Both the position numbers and the translations under genes were made by a program. Below are positions 46,811 to 58,796 of a stretch of DNA of 64,000 nucleotides, one piece after another. Origin of the DNA: Orobanche coerulescens (Eukaryota; Streptophyta; Magnoliopsida; Lamiales; Orobanchaceae). How positions within the stretch are numbered: the stretch's first letter is position 1; each line of letters starts with the position of its first letter. The stretch covers positions 145,125,001 to 145,189,000 of the forward strand of contig CM065815.1 in NCBI GenBank assembly GCA_033398695.1. Direction: 5' to 3'. Below the pieces are notes generated by a model. The model ran no database searches. It was not told the DNA's origin and saw only the letters and a program-made list of their open reading frames with translations.

Positions 46811-47425
46811 ACGGCTTCCGCCGGAAGCCGCCGATCACTACCGGCCGTGACTCGGCCGAAGCCGCCGATCACCGCGGCCGTGACTCGCCAAGACTGCCTC
46901 GGGCCTGATTGCCGGCCATGTCGGCCGGGGCCAACTCCGACGGCCCGAACGACCCCGAAACCCGAACTCGAATACGAATCGATGATACGGTTACGACGTA
47001 CTCGCAAAGACGAATCTAAGAGCTAAGAGAACACACAATTCCGACCACCCGAAGGCTCAGAATTCAACAACGGAAGTAATTACCCAAAACTTTGGGAAAT
47101 TACGAAAATGGCCCAAAACGTCCGAAAATCACGATACGCGATCGAAACACCAAACCAAAGCTCGCAACATGAATAATATCATTAAATGAACTTACGAGAA
47201 ACTCGAAACGACAGTTTCGGACGAGATTCGCAAGAATCGCACTCAAGTGCGGAAAAGTCGCTAAAAAGCTCGGAACTCAACAAAACGATACCGAAACGAA
47301 CTCGGATGACAAAAAGTGCAGAATTAATCATTCTCGAAATGGCGAAACGGTCATGAGCGAGTCGTCAAAACGGACTCCGGCTGAAAAATAAATTAACCGA
47401 AAAATCGGAAATTGCGGATATTACA

Positions 47426-47462
47426 TTCTACGCTCCTTAAAAGAAGTTTCGTCCCGAAACTT
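47426..47462 (-). promoter_or_regulatory. Element C 3' priming region and stem-loop
   Basis: The purine tract (minus strand ttttaaggagcgtagaa) is weak. The stem AAGTTTCG/CGAAACTT at 47444-47462 is identical to that of element A. Confidence 0.65.
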
Positions 47463-49553
47463 AAAACAAGTAGGGAGAAGCAATATCCTGCCAGGAAAAC
47501 TCAACGAGATACGCAAGGAAACGCGTAACTTACGCCCATCGGCGAAACGTTACAAGCAACGCAAAGGAATATACGGCGTGAAAACACGCTCCACGACGAC
47601 CAACACAACGCCGCCGTTAGGGATATAATAAAACCAACAAGTGACAAGCGTCATCAACTGGATAATACAATCAAGTCAATTATCCGAACAAACACAAAAC
47701 ACAACGGACGAAAATTAATACGATTGACCAACCCAACGGTACATCAATCAAAACGCGAGCCAATCGCTGAATAAATACGGAATTCCACCGCCCAAGGGTT
47801 GGAAGATCGAAAACGAGACTAATTTTCCGAACTTGAAAAGGTCACAACGTTATATAGATCAATTTGGGACAATATCAGAACTCGCTCGAATGACAAAGGT
47901 GAAAAACAACACCACGTCATAAGCATCAACGAACACAGTCGAGTCAATACGATTGGACGAAACAGAAGAGAAAGAAAGAAAAATGCGGGTATTACATCAT
48001 ATCACCTTTAAAAGAGGTTTCGTCCCGAAACCTAAACAACGAGAACGAAGTGCTGGAATAGCAACCTTCCCGACCATATCCTCTTGGTCCACATCCGATC
48101 TTCATGGCCATTAGTATCGTGGTCACGACTGCGTCCTCTGCCCATCGGCATACTAAGCGAATTCCCACTCAATACGATTGCACAACTTCGCAAAATATTA
48201 TACTAAGGTACCAACTCAGCACGACATATCACATGAGGTAACCAATAACAACTCGAAAAGAAAATCCACGAGGTATCCTTTTAAAGAAAATCTTTTGAAA
48301 ATCCTTGGATTTGTATATCTATTTAAAATAAACTTTAAAAGTACTTTTGGTACCTCGTGTTGTTTCATCAAAACTTGCAAACAACATACTTTAACCGTCT
48401 CATTTGAAATCATTTGAAGTCATCATGCCTCTACGTATCATCATCACCGTTAACAACTAACAAGTTAACCATGCAAGATCATCAAATCATTCTTACATAC
48501 TCTAATATTTCCAAATCCGAGTTTGAACTTTACATCGAGTGAGATTTTTCATCTTTCACTATATATTTTTGAAAATAAAAATCGTATTGGTTTTTTGAAA
48601 TAAAATATTTTTTTGGTGTGAAAGATTTTGAAAATCATTCACTCGAATTATTTGAAAATGCAACAATATGTTAAAATCATTTTCGAAAATTCTCCCAACA
48701 CTTCACAAACATCAACGATGGTAAAATTTTACAAAATGTTCAAGGTACTTTAAAACAACTCTTTCAAATACCGTCGAGGTTTTATTTGAGAATCCTAGGC
48801 CGGCTCGCAAATTTCAAACAATTTCCAAAGTTCATACGAAGCCGCCGGCTAATCGCACTTGCACAAACTTATGAAAGTTTTAGAAAAGCGTGTTCGAACA
48901 CACTCGCAGCAGACATAATTTATCAATTCATCAAACACAATCAAATATCACCTAGCAATACGAAAAGTCTTAACACACATTCACGCACAACAGTTGTTAT
49001 CACTAGACACCACGTAGAGAATACAACTACAGGTGATTGGCCGCAAAAGTTAGACCTAACGGCTATAATGTGGTTCCATAGCCTCGCCTGCATCGACTAA
49101 CGCTCGCTACAACACATATTTAGCGTGCGCTACCCATGCTGCATTAGCGCGCACTAGCCTTACACTTAGCGTGCGCTAACGGTTCTATTTTAGCAACATG
49201 ATTGCGAACATATATACGACATCACTGGAATCGAAGGTCACAATTAAACAACAACAATATTCGAATCTCAAAGCCATCGATTCACATAATTACAACACAT
49301 CATGAGCGACCATCAAAAGGCAATTGTCATTCAAAACCGAAAGTTAAAAGCAAGGATCACGTCTTGAGTATATTTTGTAGAACTCATTTGAGTTCAAAAC
49401 TCGTGTTTTGAAAACTTATAGTACACAGTGGAAAAGAATTATCAATAATTCGAGTTTTCAGAACTTTCAGCCTTGTGGTCAACATACGAAAATCAACTTT
49501 TTCCTCCCTTGGAGGGCATTTTAAAAATTTTACGTGACTCCCCGAAAGGATTC
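47463..49553 (-). other. Element C interior, left part: noncoding, with relict LTR end and palindrome words
   Basis: At 47986-48033 a second gggtattaca terminus is followed by a purine tract and a stem-loop (AGGTTTCG/CGAAACCT), as at the true LTR edge. Words of the TAGCGTGCGCTA type lie at 49098-49178. No reading frame with known similarity. Confidence 0.6.
49098..49178. repeat. TAGCGTGCGCTA words in element C interior
   Basis: Two exact copies (49121-49132, 49167-49178), one variant tagcgcgcacta and one weaker taacgctcgcta. The exact word is the same as in element D's LTR. Confidence 0.85.
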
Positions 49554-50736
49554 TGTTGTGTCAAGATTTAACACCTTCCGACCGGCGATCGCCTCCGAGG
49601 CCGAGCGACCGACTTACTGCCGAGCGGCCAAGGCGGATCTGCCAGCGGCCTGTGCGACCGAGCCTCAACCTGGACCGGCTAAATCGCCAAAGGAAGGTCC
49701 CAGGACAAGTCCCGGTGCCGAGCGATCGACCTCAGATACGATCATCACTCGGCACTCGGCGACCGACTCCTGGCGATCGACTTATGGACGATCCTGGCAT
49801 CTGCCGATCGACCCTTGGTGACCGACCTCTCTGGGCATCCGCCGATCGACCCTTGGTGACCGACCAGTGCCGACCCTTCAGTGAATGGCCGAGAACGATC
49901 CTCGGATGATCAGCTAGAGACGATCGCCTCATGTCGATCTCCACCGATGACCATCCAGTCGGCCAAGGCCAAGTCTCAAAGCTAACCCCACGTGCAGATC
50001 CACAAAAGGCGCTGACAAACCTGTCTCCTACCTCACCTACCAGCATGGCCCAGACCTGCGAAAGGAGTTGGCGGACAGGACATGTGACTACAGCCTGTCA
50101 CCTACTCTGACAAAGTCCGCCGAAAGCAACAACGTGGGACCTCCTGTGACTGTGCTTAGGACGCGTGCCGGATCCTCATTGACCGCACGGTGGCCACCAC
50201 TGTAGCTTTGGACTTTTGGCAAAACCCACGTGCCCTTAGGACGATCGCCCGTTACATTAAATGCCGAAAGGCGATCGCCCACTAGGGGACAGGGCCCCTC
50301 GGCCTCTATATATACAAGGCAGCCTTCACTTGTAAAAGGGACCGAAACTCTGCAACTTCACGATTCAAAGCACTCAATACAGAAACAATACTTGCACTTG
50401 GCTAACATCCAACTCTTGGCAACAGCTTTCTTTCGGTCTTACTTCTCCCGGCCTATCTCATCCAGCAGATATCCGGCGGGGACGAAGAACACCTAGCTTC
50501 GCTCAAGAGCCGGATTAACAGAGTCTTTTTACACTCATTGTATTTAGATTTCTCTCTTTAATACTTGTATCCACGAATATTTGTATTAATAACATCTCGC
50601 GAGAGCATTCAAGCCCGGGCCTAACAAACCCGGCAAATCTTGTTTTATTTATCTTCTCTCGGAAGTGCTCCCGCATTTGTTTGTTGTCCGTCTTCCAGCA
50701 GTATTAATCTTCGGATAAATATTTTGGGCAACAACA
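49554..50736 (+). repeat. Element E 5' LTR
   Basis: 1183 bp, GC-rich at the start with many CGATCG words, including a direct repeat of about 35 bp (cgatcgacccttggtgaccg, at 49815 and 49845). A TATATATA box at about 50307 (ctctatatatacaaggc) marks the likely promoter. Confidence 0.92.
50305..50316 (+). promoter_or_regulatory. Element E LTR TATA box
   Basis: ctctatatatacaag within a GC-rich context, followed by ggcagcc. The same sequence recurs in the 3' LTR at about 53721. Confidence 0.6.
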
Positions 50737-50738
50737 AT

Positions 50739-50756
50739 TGGCGCTAGAGGAAGGGG
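50739..50756 (+). other. Element E primer-binding site
   Basis: TGGCGCTAGAGGAAGGGG two bases after the LTR end. It differs from the iMet type of its neighbours; the tRNA is not certain. Confidence 0.75.
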
Positions 50757-50860
50757 ATCCAACCCTCGATTTTATATACCTACCGTCCCGAAGAACACTC
50801 ACTGTTTCGGGCGTATACTTGAAGTGACACTCACCGCACTTCAAAGAAATCTTTCAAATC

Positions 50861-52229
50861 ATGTCTTCCGCCTCCGCGTCGAAGAAAGCCGCCGCCCGGC
50901 TGCACCCGGGCCTGGCCCCATCCGAGCCACGCCCGATGGTGGAAGGTAGCCGCCGCGATCGAGACGCCGATCCGTCCTCGGACGGCGGCCCAACCTCTCG
51001 CTCGATCGGTTCCGAACTAAGGAACAGATCGAAGGGGCCCGGCCGTCTACAGAGCGACGGAGTGCTCTCGACGCGCCTCCGCCTACCGCCCCCTCGGTCT
51101 CGCCGGAGATCAAGCGGAAGCTCAAGGCACTATCGCCGAGCGATCGCTGGGAGGCTCCGTCCGCAGAAGAGGCGCTCGCCACCGGGGCACCTCTGTCTTC
51201 GATCGCACGGGCGGTGACCCGACTCGCGGCCGGGCACCCGGCCCGGCCTACGAGACGATGGAGTTTGAGTCCGTCACCGAGCTCGGCCTACCCGACTCCT
51301 GCAAGGCGCCAGCCGTCCGGCTCCTCGCCAAATTGCCGAGGTCGGCGGTAGCGGAGCCGGAGATCGGTACACGATCGCCAGGCCTCGCTCCCAAAGCCGA
51401 TCGGCAAGCGACCAAGCCACGGCGATGGCCGCGATGCGCGTCAACTCGATGACATGAAGGCGCTCCGAATCCGGGCGGCGCCAAGAAGACGATCGCCGGC
51501 CAAGCGAGCCGCTCGCGATCGACATCGAGCTCGCCCCGTGCAAAGACAGATCGCTCCCCGCAAACACCCGTACGTGGGGCGATCGGACCCCAAGTGCACT
51601 GAGGAAGTTTAACATTTACATGATCGGGTGCGGGGCATCCGACGCGACCGGATGCCGAATGTTCCTCCGACGCTGGACGACCTCGCCACCGGTGGTACAC
51701 TTCATTGCCACCTTGGTCCATTGGCTCCTTTAACGAGCCGGGCGCACGGCTTCACCGAGTACTTCGCCACCGTGGTCGTCTGCCCGAAGGTCCCCTTCGC
51801 ATGATGCAAATCAAGCAGGGAGAAGAAGAGTCCGACTCGGACTACATCGACCGGGTAGACGTAATCATCCTCAATGGCGAGCCCATAAGCGATGAGACCA
51901 CCCTCTACGCGGTCCTAGGAGGTTTTCAGGGTTTTTCGCCGATGTTCAGGCATCTCACGAAGACCCAACCTACGACCTACGCAGCCTTCCGGGCAAGAGC
52001 CGCAGATTTTCCGCCGTGCAAAGGTTTCTTCTTAGCCTGTGAGCAGCGCGATCGGCACCCGGACGACGATCTCCCGCCCGATCGCCAATATCGACCTACG
52101 AATAAGCGATCGGCAGAAGAGCGACGATCGACAGTCTTCCAGCCCGATCGCCGATCATCACGCTACATCACCCGCAGTCCGGAGGACACGATCGCCATCT
52201 ACAGTCCAGCATATAACATGACGGACTAA
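50861..52229 (+). pseudogene. Element E gag (frameshifted)
   Basis: N-terminal open part from ATG 50861 (MSSASASKKAAARLHPG, 118 codons), then broken frames. The 51705-52229 segment carries the gag-like core MMQIKQGEEESDSDYIDRVD, TLYAVLGGFQGFSPMFRHLT, TYAAFRARAADF typical of Tat-type Gypsy gag. A basic, Asp/Arg-rich tail follows. No protease, RT or integrase motif appears before the 3' LTR. Confidence 0.7.
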
Positions 52230-52953
52230 GGCATAAGATCGCCTCCACCGCACATCATAAAGCCATGGCCCTGGCAGTCGATGGAACCGGCTGCTTCGGT
52301 CATGCAAGGTCCCTTTCGGCCAAGATCGCCCGCCCTTCGTTTAAATACGAGGCCGGCGTAGTCTGAGGGCTCTCCAACATTAATCAGTGGACACGATCGC
52401 TCGCCCTCAAAGGTTCATCATCTGACATGGTGAACCCGGACAATGCGACGTGCCACAACCCCGTCTCAACGTACACCGTCGAGGTCGGCCATCTCCATGG
52501 CTGGCCGAGGTGGAAGCAGAGCTAACAAGCCGCGGGCGTGGAGTTGATTCATCCGACGCTGCCCCGCGCAAGGACTCCTCTAGACCGAGACCGCACGCCT
52601 TTCGTTTAAAAACAAGGCGAGGCGCAGCCTAACAGAGGACCCTCATAATAAAGTGAGTCACGAGACACTCATTGTCTTCGCGACCAAGACACGGTCATGG
52701 GGTCGGTCCATCGATCTCCGCGACTGTGCACGATACATCAAACAAAGCGAAACCACCAAGTTTCCGTGGGGGATCGGCCAATGTTGTTTTTTGCAGGTAC
52801 AAGACCGAAAGATAGCTAAGCCAATCGACTATGTTAGCCCAAGTCCAAGTCCTAAGTCGGCTCAGCAAGGTCGCCCGTCCTCATCCAGACGCGATCACCA
52901 GCAAGATCCACCTCGCCCCATGTCTTCATCATAGGAGCAAGCTGGGGGGCAAT
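52230..52953 (+). other. Element E interior after gag, noncoding
   Basis: GC-rich with CGATCG words and a partly repeated block (cgtttaaatacgaggc / cgtttaaaaacaaggc at 52338 and 52602). Ends in the purine tract. Confidence 0.6.
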
Positions 52954-54152
52954 TGTTGTGTCAAGATTTAACACCTTCCGACCGGCGATCGCCTCCGAGG
53001 CCGAGCGACCGACTTACTGCCGAGCGGCCAAGGCGGATCTCGCGGCGTCGTGCGACCGAGCCTCAACCCAGCGGACCAGCTAAATCGGCCAAAGGAAGGT
53101 CCCAGGACAAGTCCTGGTGCCGAGCGATCGACCTCAGATACGATCATCACTCGGCACTCGGCACTCGGCGACCGACTCCTGGCGATCGACTTATGGACGA
53201 TCCTGGCATCTGCCGATCGACCCTTGGTGACCGACCTCTCTGGGCATCCGCCGATCGACCCTTGGTGACCGACCAGTGCCAACCCTTCAGTGAATGGCCG
53301 AGAACGATCCTCGGATGATCAGCTAGAGACGATCGCCTCATGTCGATCTCCACCGATGACCATCCAGTCGGCCAAGGCCAAGTCTCAAAGCTGACCCCAC
53401 GTGCAGATCCACAAAAGGCGCTGACAAACCTGTCTCCTACCTCACCTACCAGCATGGCCCAGACCTGCGAAAGGAGTTGGCGGACAGGACATGTGACTAC
53501 AGCCTGTCACCTACTCTGACAAAGTCCGCCGAAAGCAACAACGTGGGACCTCCTGTGACAGTGCTTCCGGACGCGTGCTGGATCCTCATTGGACCGCACG
53601 GCTGGCCACCAGCTGTAGCTTTGGACTTTTGGCAGGCAGCCCACGTGCCCTTAGGACGATCGCCCCGTTACATTAAATGCCGAAAGGCGATCGCCCACTA
53701 GGGGACAGGGCCCCTCAGCCTCTATATATACAAGGCAGCCTTCACTTGTAAAAGGGACCGAAACTCTGCAACTTCACGATTCAAAGCACTCAATACAGAA
53801 ACAATACTTGCACTTGGCTAACATCCAACTCTTGGCAACAGCTTTCTTTCGGTCTTACTTCTCCCGGCCTATCTCATCCAGCAGATATCCGGCGGGGACG
53901 AAGAACACCTAGCTTCGCTCAAGAGCCGGATTAACAGAGTCTTTTTACACTCATTGTATTTAGATTTCTCTCTTTAATACTTGTATCCACGAATATTTGT
54001 ATTAATAACATCTCGCGAGAGCATTCAAGCCCGGGCCTAACAAACCCGGCAAATCTTGTTTTATTTATCTTCTCTCGGAAGTGCTCCCGCATTTGTTTGT
54101 TGTCCGTCTTCCAGCAGTATTAATCTTCGGATAAATATTTTGGGCAACAACA
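52954..54152 (+). repeat. Element E 3' LTR
   Basis: 1199 bp, pairs with the 5' LTR with few differences, followed by gattc. Confidence 0.93.
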
Positions 54153-54157
54153 GATTC

Positions 54158-54543
54158 GAAAACTTAAAATTCCAAGGTTTATACTCTTGTAAGAAAAATG
54201 ATTTATACAAGGATACATTCAGCAATATCATTCTACATTTTTAGCGCAAGACGGGAATCAACAAATATATGTCACTTACTCACGATGCACCTTCAAATAT
54301 TAACTACATAACACAAAATCACACAGGCTCGTATAGCTCGTGGTACAACCTGTAGTAGGGAGACTTACATCCACAGATCGCACGAAGATGATGGCTGCAT
54401 CCTGATACTAATCACGGCCGACATTCCAAACGACGCGTCCCGACACGACATCAGTCAGACTCAATCTGACAAGACAAGACCCAACAATACACGACTGGAC
54501 CCGACAGCCTAGGTTTCCGCAACCTAAGCTCCGATACCATAAA
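54158..54543 (-). other. Element C interior, right part, with PBS
   Basis: Noncoding leader. On the minus strand TGGTATCGGAGCTTAGG (54539-54523) is the Met-type PBS four bases from the right LTR. Confidence 0.8.
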
Positions 54544-55659
54544 TGTAACACCCCCAGATCAAACTGGGAATATTACACGCCGCAGACCCTCTCCGTGAGA
54601 ATCCACCAGGCTAGACATGAACATAACACATTACATCACATACTGACGAATCAAAATAACGAATCAATAGACCGATTTGGTCTTTCGACACTGACTTACA
54701 AATAAAAGTACATAAATTCATCCAGACTCATACCCACGCAAGGGTAAGATAATTACCACCACAAACAATAAGACAGCGGAAAAGACAATACAATGGACTC
54801 CGACTAACTGAACCCAAAACTAGCCTTCGTGTGATTAGTATCATTCGTCTTTCATCATCCCTCGTACCGATCCTGTCTTGCTCCCGAAAACCTGCGTGTA
54901 CCTGGACACAAAACAGATATCCACCCCCCGATTACTCGGGGGTTAGCAAAACTCCACTGTTTCGCTAGTGCAAGTATAAAGTGCAAATACGAGCCATACA
55001 CAACAAATTCCAAGAATATAACGAAAGACTTCCCGAGATATATTTAGTTAAAAAATAGTTCAAGTCTTGAAAGCAGAAACGAAGCAAGTAAGCATTTTGA
55101 AAACATTTCCAAATCTCGGGAGTTTTGAAAATATCAGAAATTGAAAAGTTCTTAATTCCTCGAAAGCCATTTAGGGTCACAGCCCCAAAGTTCAATTTCC
55201 AAAATACAAATCCATTTAACAAAATACGGGGTCCACGACCCAACCGTTCCGGTCACAAAACACAGGGTCCACGACCCGGTCATCCACTTCAATTCACTTA
55301 CAAGGACACATTACACATAACATATTATTCTTATGCCATTCTAGCCAAGCACCAAGACTCGATATACAATGTCTCTCAACCCCGAGCACAAAGCATTGTG
55401 ATACTCCAGACAATATCACAATTAACGAAAACATCGTCATCCTCAAGATGAAAACCACAACTGGTAACCCGCGGTCGTACCCCTTAGTATCGACCCCCAG
55501 ACATCCCGTCGGACACTCCGGGTGGGAAACCACTTCCGCGGCCGTACCCCTTAGTATCGACCCCCAGACATCCCGTCGGACACTCCGGGTGGAAGTTCAT
55601 CCACACACGCACCCAAGTCCACTTCCGTGGCCGTACCCCTTAGTATCGACCCCCAGACA
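54544..55659 (-). repeat. Element C 5' LTR, first part
   Basis: Matches 44378 onward closely, including the direct repeat, until agaca (55655-55659), where element D begins. Confidence 0.9.
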
Positions 55660-58132
55660 TGTAACACCCCAACTAGGCGGATCTTACAGTGCCGTGGACC
55701 CCCGACTGGGACCCACCAGGCGAATGAAAGTGAATGATTTACACAGGTAAATGTAGTACCGAACCACATTACAACATCAATTACTCCGATGAGGAGTTTT
55801 ATACAACACACCCAGGATAAAATAGAATACATGTGTATTTTATGTGACGATAAAATACACAACACTGAATGAAATGAGCATTCAAACGGAATGTCTGCAG
55901 CGGAATAAATAAAGGAAACACAAATGACTGAATAAATGACTGAACAGACTGGGACCCCCTACTAGTATCACTGGGACTCGTCGCCGTCAACATGCTCTTC
56001 CCGTGCCTTTGCCTTGCCGTGACCTGAAAACAAAATCCCCAACGGGCCGATTCTGAGAACAACAATCCTCAAGAGTTGAAATTACACAATCATGAATTAT
56101 ATGAAGTTATGAAATATTCTTAATCATGAATTACGCTGAAGAGGAGCATCATAGTACGCCCGTAATGTCCTGTGCAAGTGTACAAGACGAATGACCGGAC
56201 ACACCCGTCCTTGTACCTAATTAGTCTCACGGAGGTAAGCGTTACCGTGTGCACGGTCCGATGTATCGGTGAACCCAATACATGACCATCATGTGCCCGA
56301 CTAAAAATTCCACACAGCCACACCCGGCCACGCAATATGAACCCGGAAGGTCACATGAACGAGAATGACCATGATGAAAACCAATGAATAATAATTAGAC
56401 AAGGCCAAGATGACTCACCGATATGAAAGTAATAGTGACGTGATTGATAAACCAATGAAAAGATTTGGAACCGTCGTTCCTCGTGAATGAAATGATTATT
56501 CGACACTTACAAGTCTCAAAATGATTAATATTATGATGAATGAATTATGATTATGAGCAATCAACAACAAAAGGAATGAGTATCCTTTTAACCGAGTAAG
56601 ATTTAACTTACTCAATACCGATGAAGAATGTCCGTCCACGAACAACGTCCTAACCAAGATACCGATCGCTCGAACAACCTTGAATAACAATAATTACCAA
56701 CAATCGTTCAATACACGTATCAAACCACAAAGCACGACCAACCCAAAGGTCGAAACAACGATAATCAAACTCATAGGCATTCCAACGAATACATAACCGA
56801 CCACACAACTTCGGAAATATCCAATCCCGAATATATCGAAACCAACTCCAAGATGAGTATTTCCAACCATCAAAATACTTTCAAAGATATCAATAATCCA
56901 TTAGGAATCCATAACTCATGATTACAACAACATCAATCGGAAAATCCCCAATTAACCGAAGTCAACCCCAAGGGTTCTTGAAATAATTCCGAAAATAACC
57001 ATTAAATCCGTAGGAATATATTTATACAAGTTATATAATCCATAACTAACATATTCCAATGATAATCCAAGCTTACACGAAGATATCGGAAGGAAAAACC
57101 CAAAAATCCGAAATTCTAGATCCAAGAGATTAATACCTTTGATTCGATGTGATGAAGATGATGAAATGATGATCAATCCGAAAGATGAGCTTGAAGATGA
57201 TGATTGATGATTACACCTCGAAGAATCCCCTCTGAATCGCTCGAAATCGCCCAAAAATACCGAAGGAATGAAATGAGATGAAAAATGACGAACTCTAACT
57301 AAACTGTCCAATTTATACTCAGTCCAGGTTAGCGTGCGCTAGCCCTTGTGCATAGCGTGCGCTAACGAGTAATTTGGGTAGTCCAGTACCCACTGTCCGA
57401 ACACGGTAGCGCGCGCTACGTACCTCTTTGTAGCGTGCGCTACGGCCATACTACTAGCGTGCGCTAATATCCATTGTTAGCGTGCGCTAGCGAAATATTT
57501 GACGCCCAGTACTGGAGTCCAGAAAACCATATGCCCTAACCTCGATAGCGTGCGCTACAACCATAGTTTAGCGTGCGCTAATATATCAGTTGCGTACGCT
57601 AACAACAACACATAGCGTGCGCTATGAATTAATCGATGCGATCCGGAGCCACTGGACTCAACCTGATCCGTCCTTAGCGCGCGCTACTCCACACATATAG
57701 CCTGCGCTACTACAACCCGTTAGCGCGCGCTACTTACCACTCGTAGCGTGCGCTACAAATAATCTCACCTGCAGTCCAGTACCTTCTGGACTGCAGCCAA
57801 GGTAGCCTTAGCGTGCGCTAAGGCTGAGTAGTAGCGTGCGCTACCTATACTCAATTAGCGTACGCTAAAATGAGTACGTAGCGTGCGCTACTCCTCACGC
57901 ACAGTTCGCAACGAAAATGACAATGATGATAACACGGCACGAAACTCCAATCAGATTAATGATGAATGACGATCGATACTCGATACAATTACTCTGAATG
58001 ATGAATACCATGACTGAATCTGAGTGACAAATGATCAATAATGAATGAAATTACTGAGTATCAATTACTGAATGATAAATCTTGAATGATAATTCTTGAG
58101 TGATAATTACTGAATTACAACTGGGTATTACA
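55660..58132 (-). repeat. Element D 3' LTR
   Basis: 2473 bp, TGTAACACCCCAACTAGGCGG...GGGTATTACA. It holds the large TAGCGTGCGCTA cluster. Confidence 0.92.
57330..57890. repeat. Cluster of 18 TAGCGTGCGCTA-type palindromic words
   Basis: Arms TAGCG and CGCTA are almost invariant, while the centre is TG in most copies, CG in three and TA in two. Spacing is mostly 20-45 bp. The cluster also holds repeated GTCCAGTAC words and a perfect hairpin near 57771-57798 (stem CTGCAGTCCAG, 11 bp, loop 6). Confidence 0.95.
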
Positions 58133-58168
58133 TACACCCCCCCTTAAAAGAGTTTCGTCCCCGAAACT
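58133..58168 (-). promoter_or_regulatory. Element D polypurine tract and stem-loop
   Basis: Minus-strand ttttaagggggggtgta abuts the LTR. The stem AGTTTCG/CGAAACT (58151-58168, four-base loop) corresponds to that of A and C. Confidence 0.75.
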
Positions 58169-58189
58169 AAGGGTCAAACAACTCGGGAT

Positions 58190-58796
58190 AACTCTCCCGC
58201 ATACTATCCTCGGTTTCCCAAGTAGCCTATTCGACTCCGTGTCTAGACCACTGAATTTTAACCAAAGGAATCGTCTTATTCCTCAACTGCTTGATTCGCC
58301 GCTCTAAAACTCGTATAGGACGTTCCTCATATGAATGATCGTCGGCGATCTCGATTTCGTCGAACTGAAGTATGTGACTCGGGTCGGCAACATACTTCCG
58401 CAACTGAGAGACATGAAACACATTATGAATTCGGCTCAACGCCGGAGGTAAAGCCAATCGATAAGCTAACTCGCCCACTCGATCCAAAATCTCAAACGGT
58501 CCAATGAATCTCGGACTCAACTTTCCCCTCTTCCCAAAACGGAAGATACCACGACTCGGGGATACTTTGACCAACACATGGTCACCAGCCTTGAACTCTA
58601 ATGGTCGACGACGGTTATCTGCATATGATTTCTGTCGACTCTGAGCGGTCAACAAACGACTCCTGATCAAAGCTACCTTCTCACGGGCGGCTATAAGCAT
58701 ATCGGTCTCGGTGCCGATTGATTCTGATAAGTCGTCCCAACACAACGGAGACCATACAAGGCCTCGTAAGGTGCCATCTTGATCGAAGCATGCCAA
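58190..58796 (-). pseudogene. Element D integrase C terminus and chromodomain-like tail
   Basis: [65 protein letters not shown], then WSRHGVE followed by TAG where Glu is expected, then ATWETEDSMRESYPELFDP to the natural stop near 58175. Confidence 0.88.

Larger units (their letters stand above)
44378..47425 (-). repeat. Element C 3' LTR
   Basis: 3048 bp, TGTAACACCC...GCGGATATTACA, inserted after cccgg in element B's integrase. It contains a threefold tandem block (45301-45510) and a GTGCCGCGG word cluster (46643-46810). Confidence 0.9.
49554..54152 (+). mobile_element. Gag-only LTR retrotransposon E (TR-GAG-like) inside element C
   Basis: LTRs of about 1.19 kb, TGTTGTGTCAAG...GGGCAACAACA, with 5-bp target duplication gattc (49549-49553 and 54153-54157). 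PBS-like TGGCGCTAGAGGAAGGGG follows the 5' LTR by two bases, and a purine tract gctggggggca precedes the 3' LTR. The 2.2-kb interior has only gag-like coding. It must be mobilised by a relative's pol. Confidence 0.92.
44378..55659 (-). mobile_element. Large non-autonomous LTR element C (no pol), containing element E
   Basis: Left LTR 44378-47425 and right LTR from 54544, both beginning TGTAACACCCCCAGATCAAA. A Met-type PBS (54523-54539) next to the right LTR sets minus orientation. After removing E, the interior is about 2.5 kb without any gag or pol. Long LTRs with a short noncoding interior fit the LARD class. The right LTR is interrupted by element D at 55660 and resumes beyond the window. 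Confidence 0.88.

Noticed and set aside
46521..46908. Overlapping ORFs on both strands in the element C LTR
   Set aside because: Caused by GC-rich palindromic words that lack stop codons; no protein family recognised.
57330..57890. CRISPR-like array of 12-bp repeats with spacers
   Set aside because: Plant nuclear LTR context, repeats too short, spacers of very uneven length, no cas genes; the words are palindromic regulatory-type repeats.
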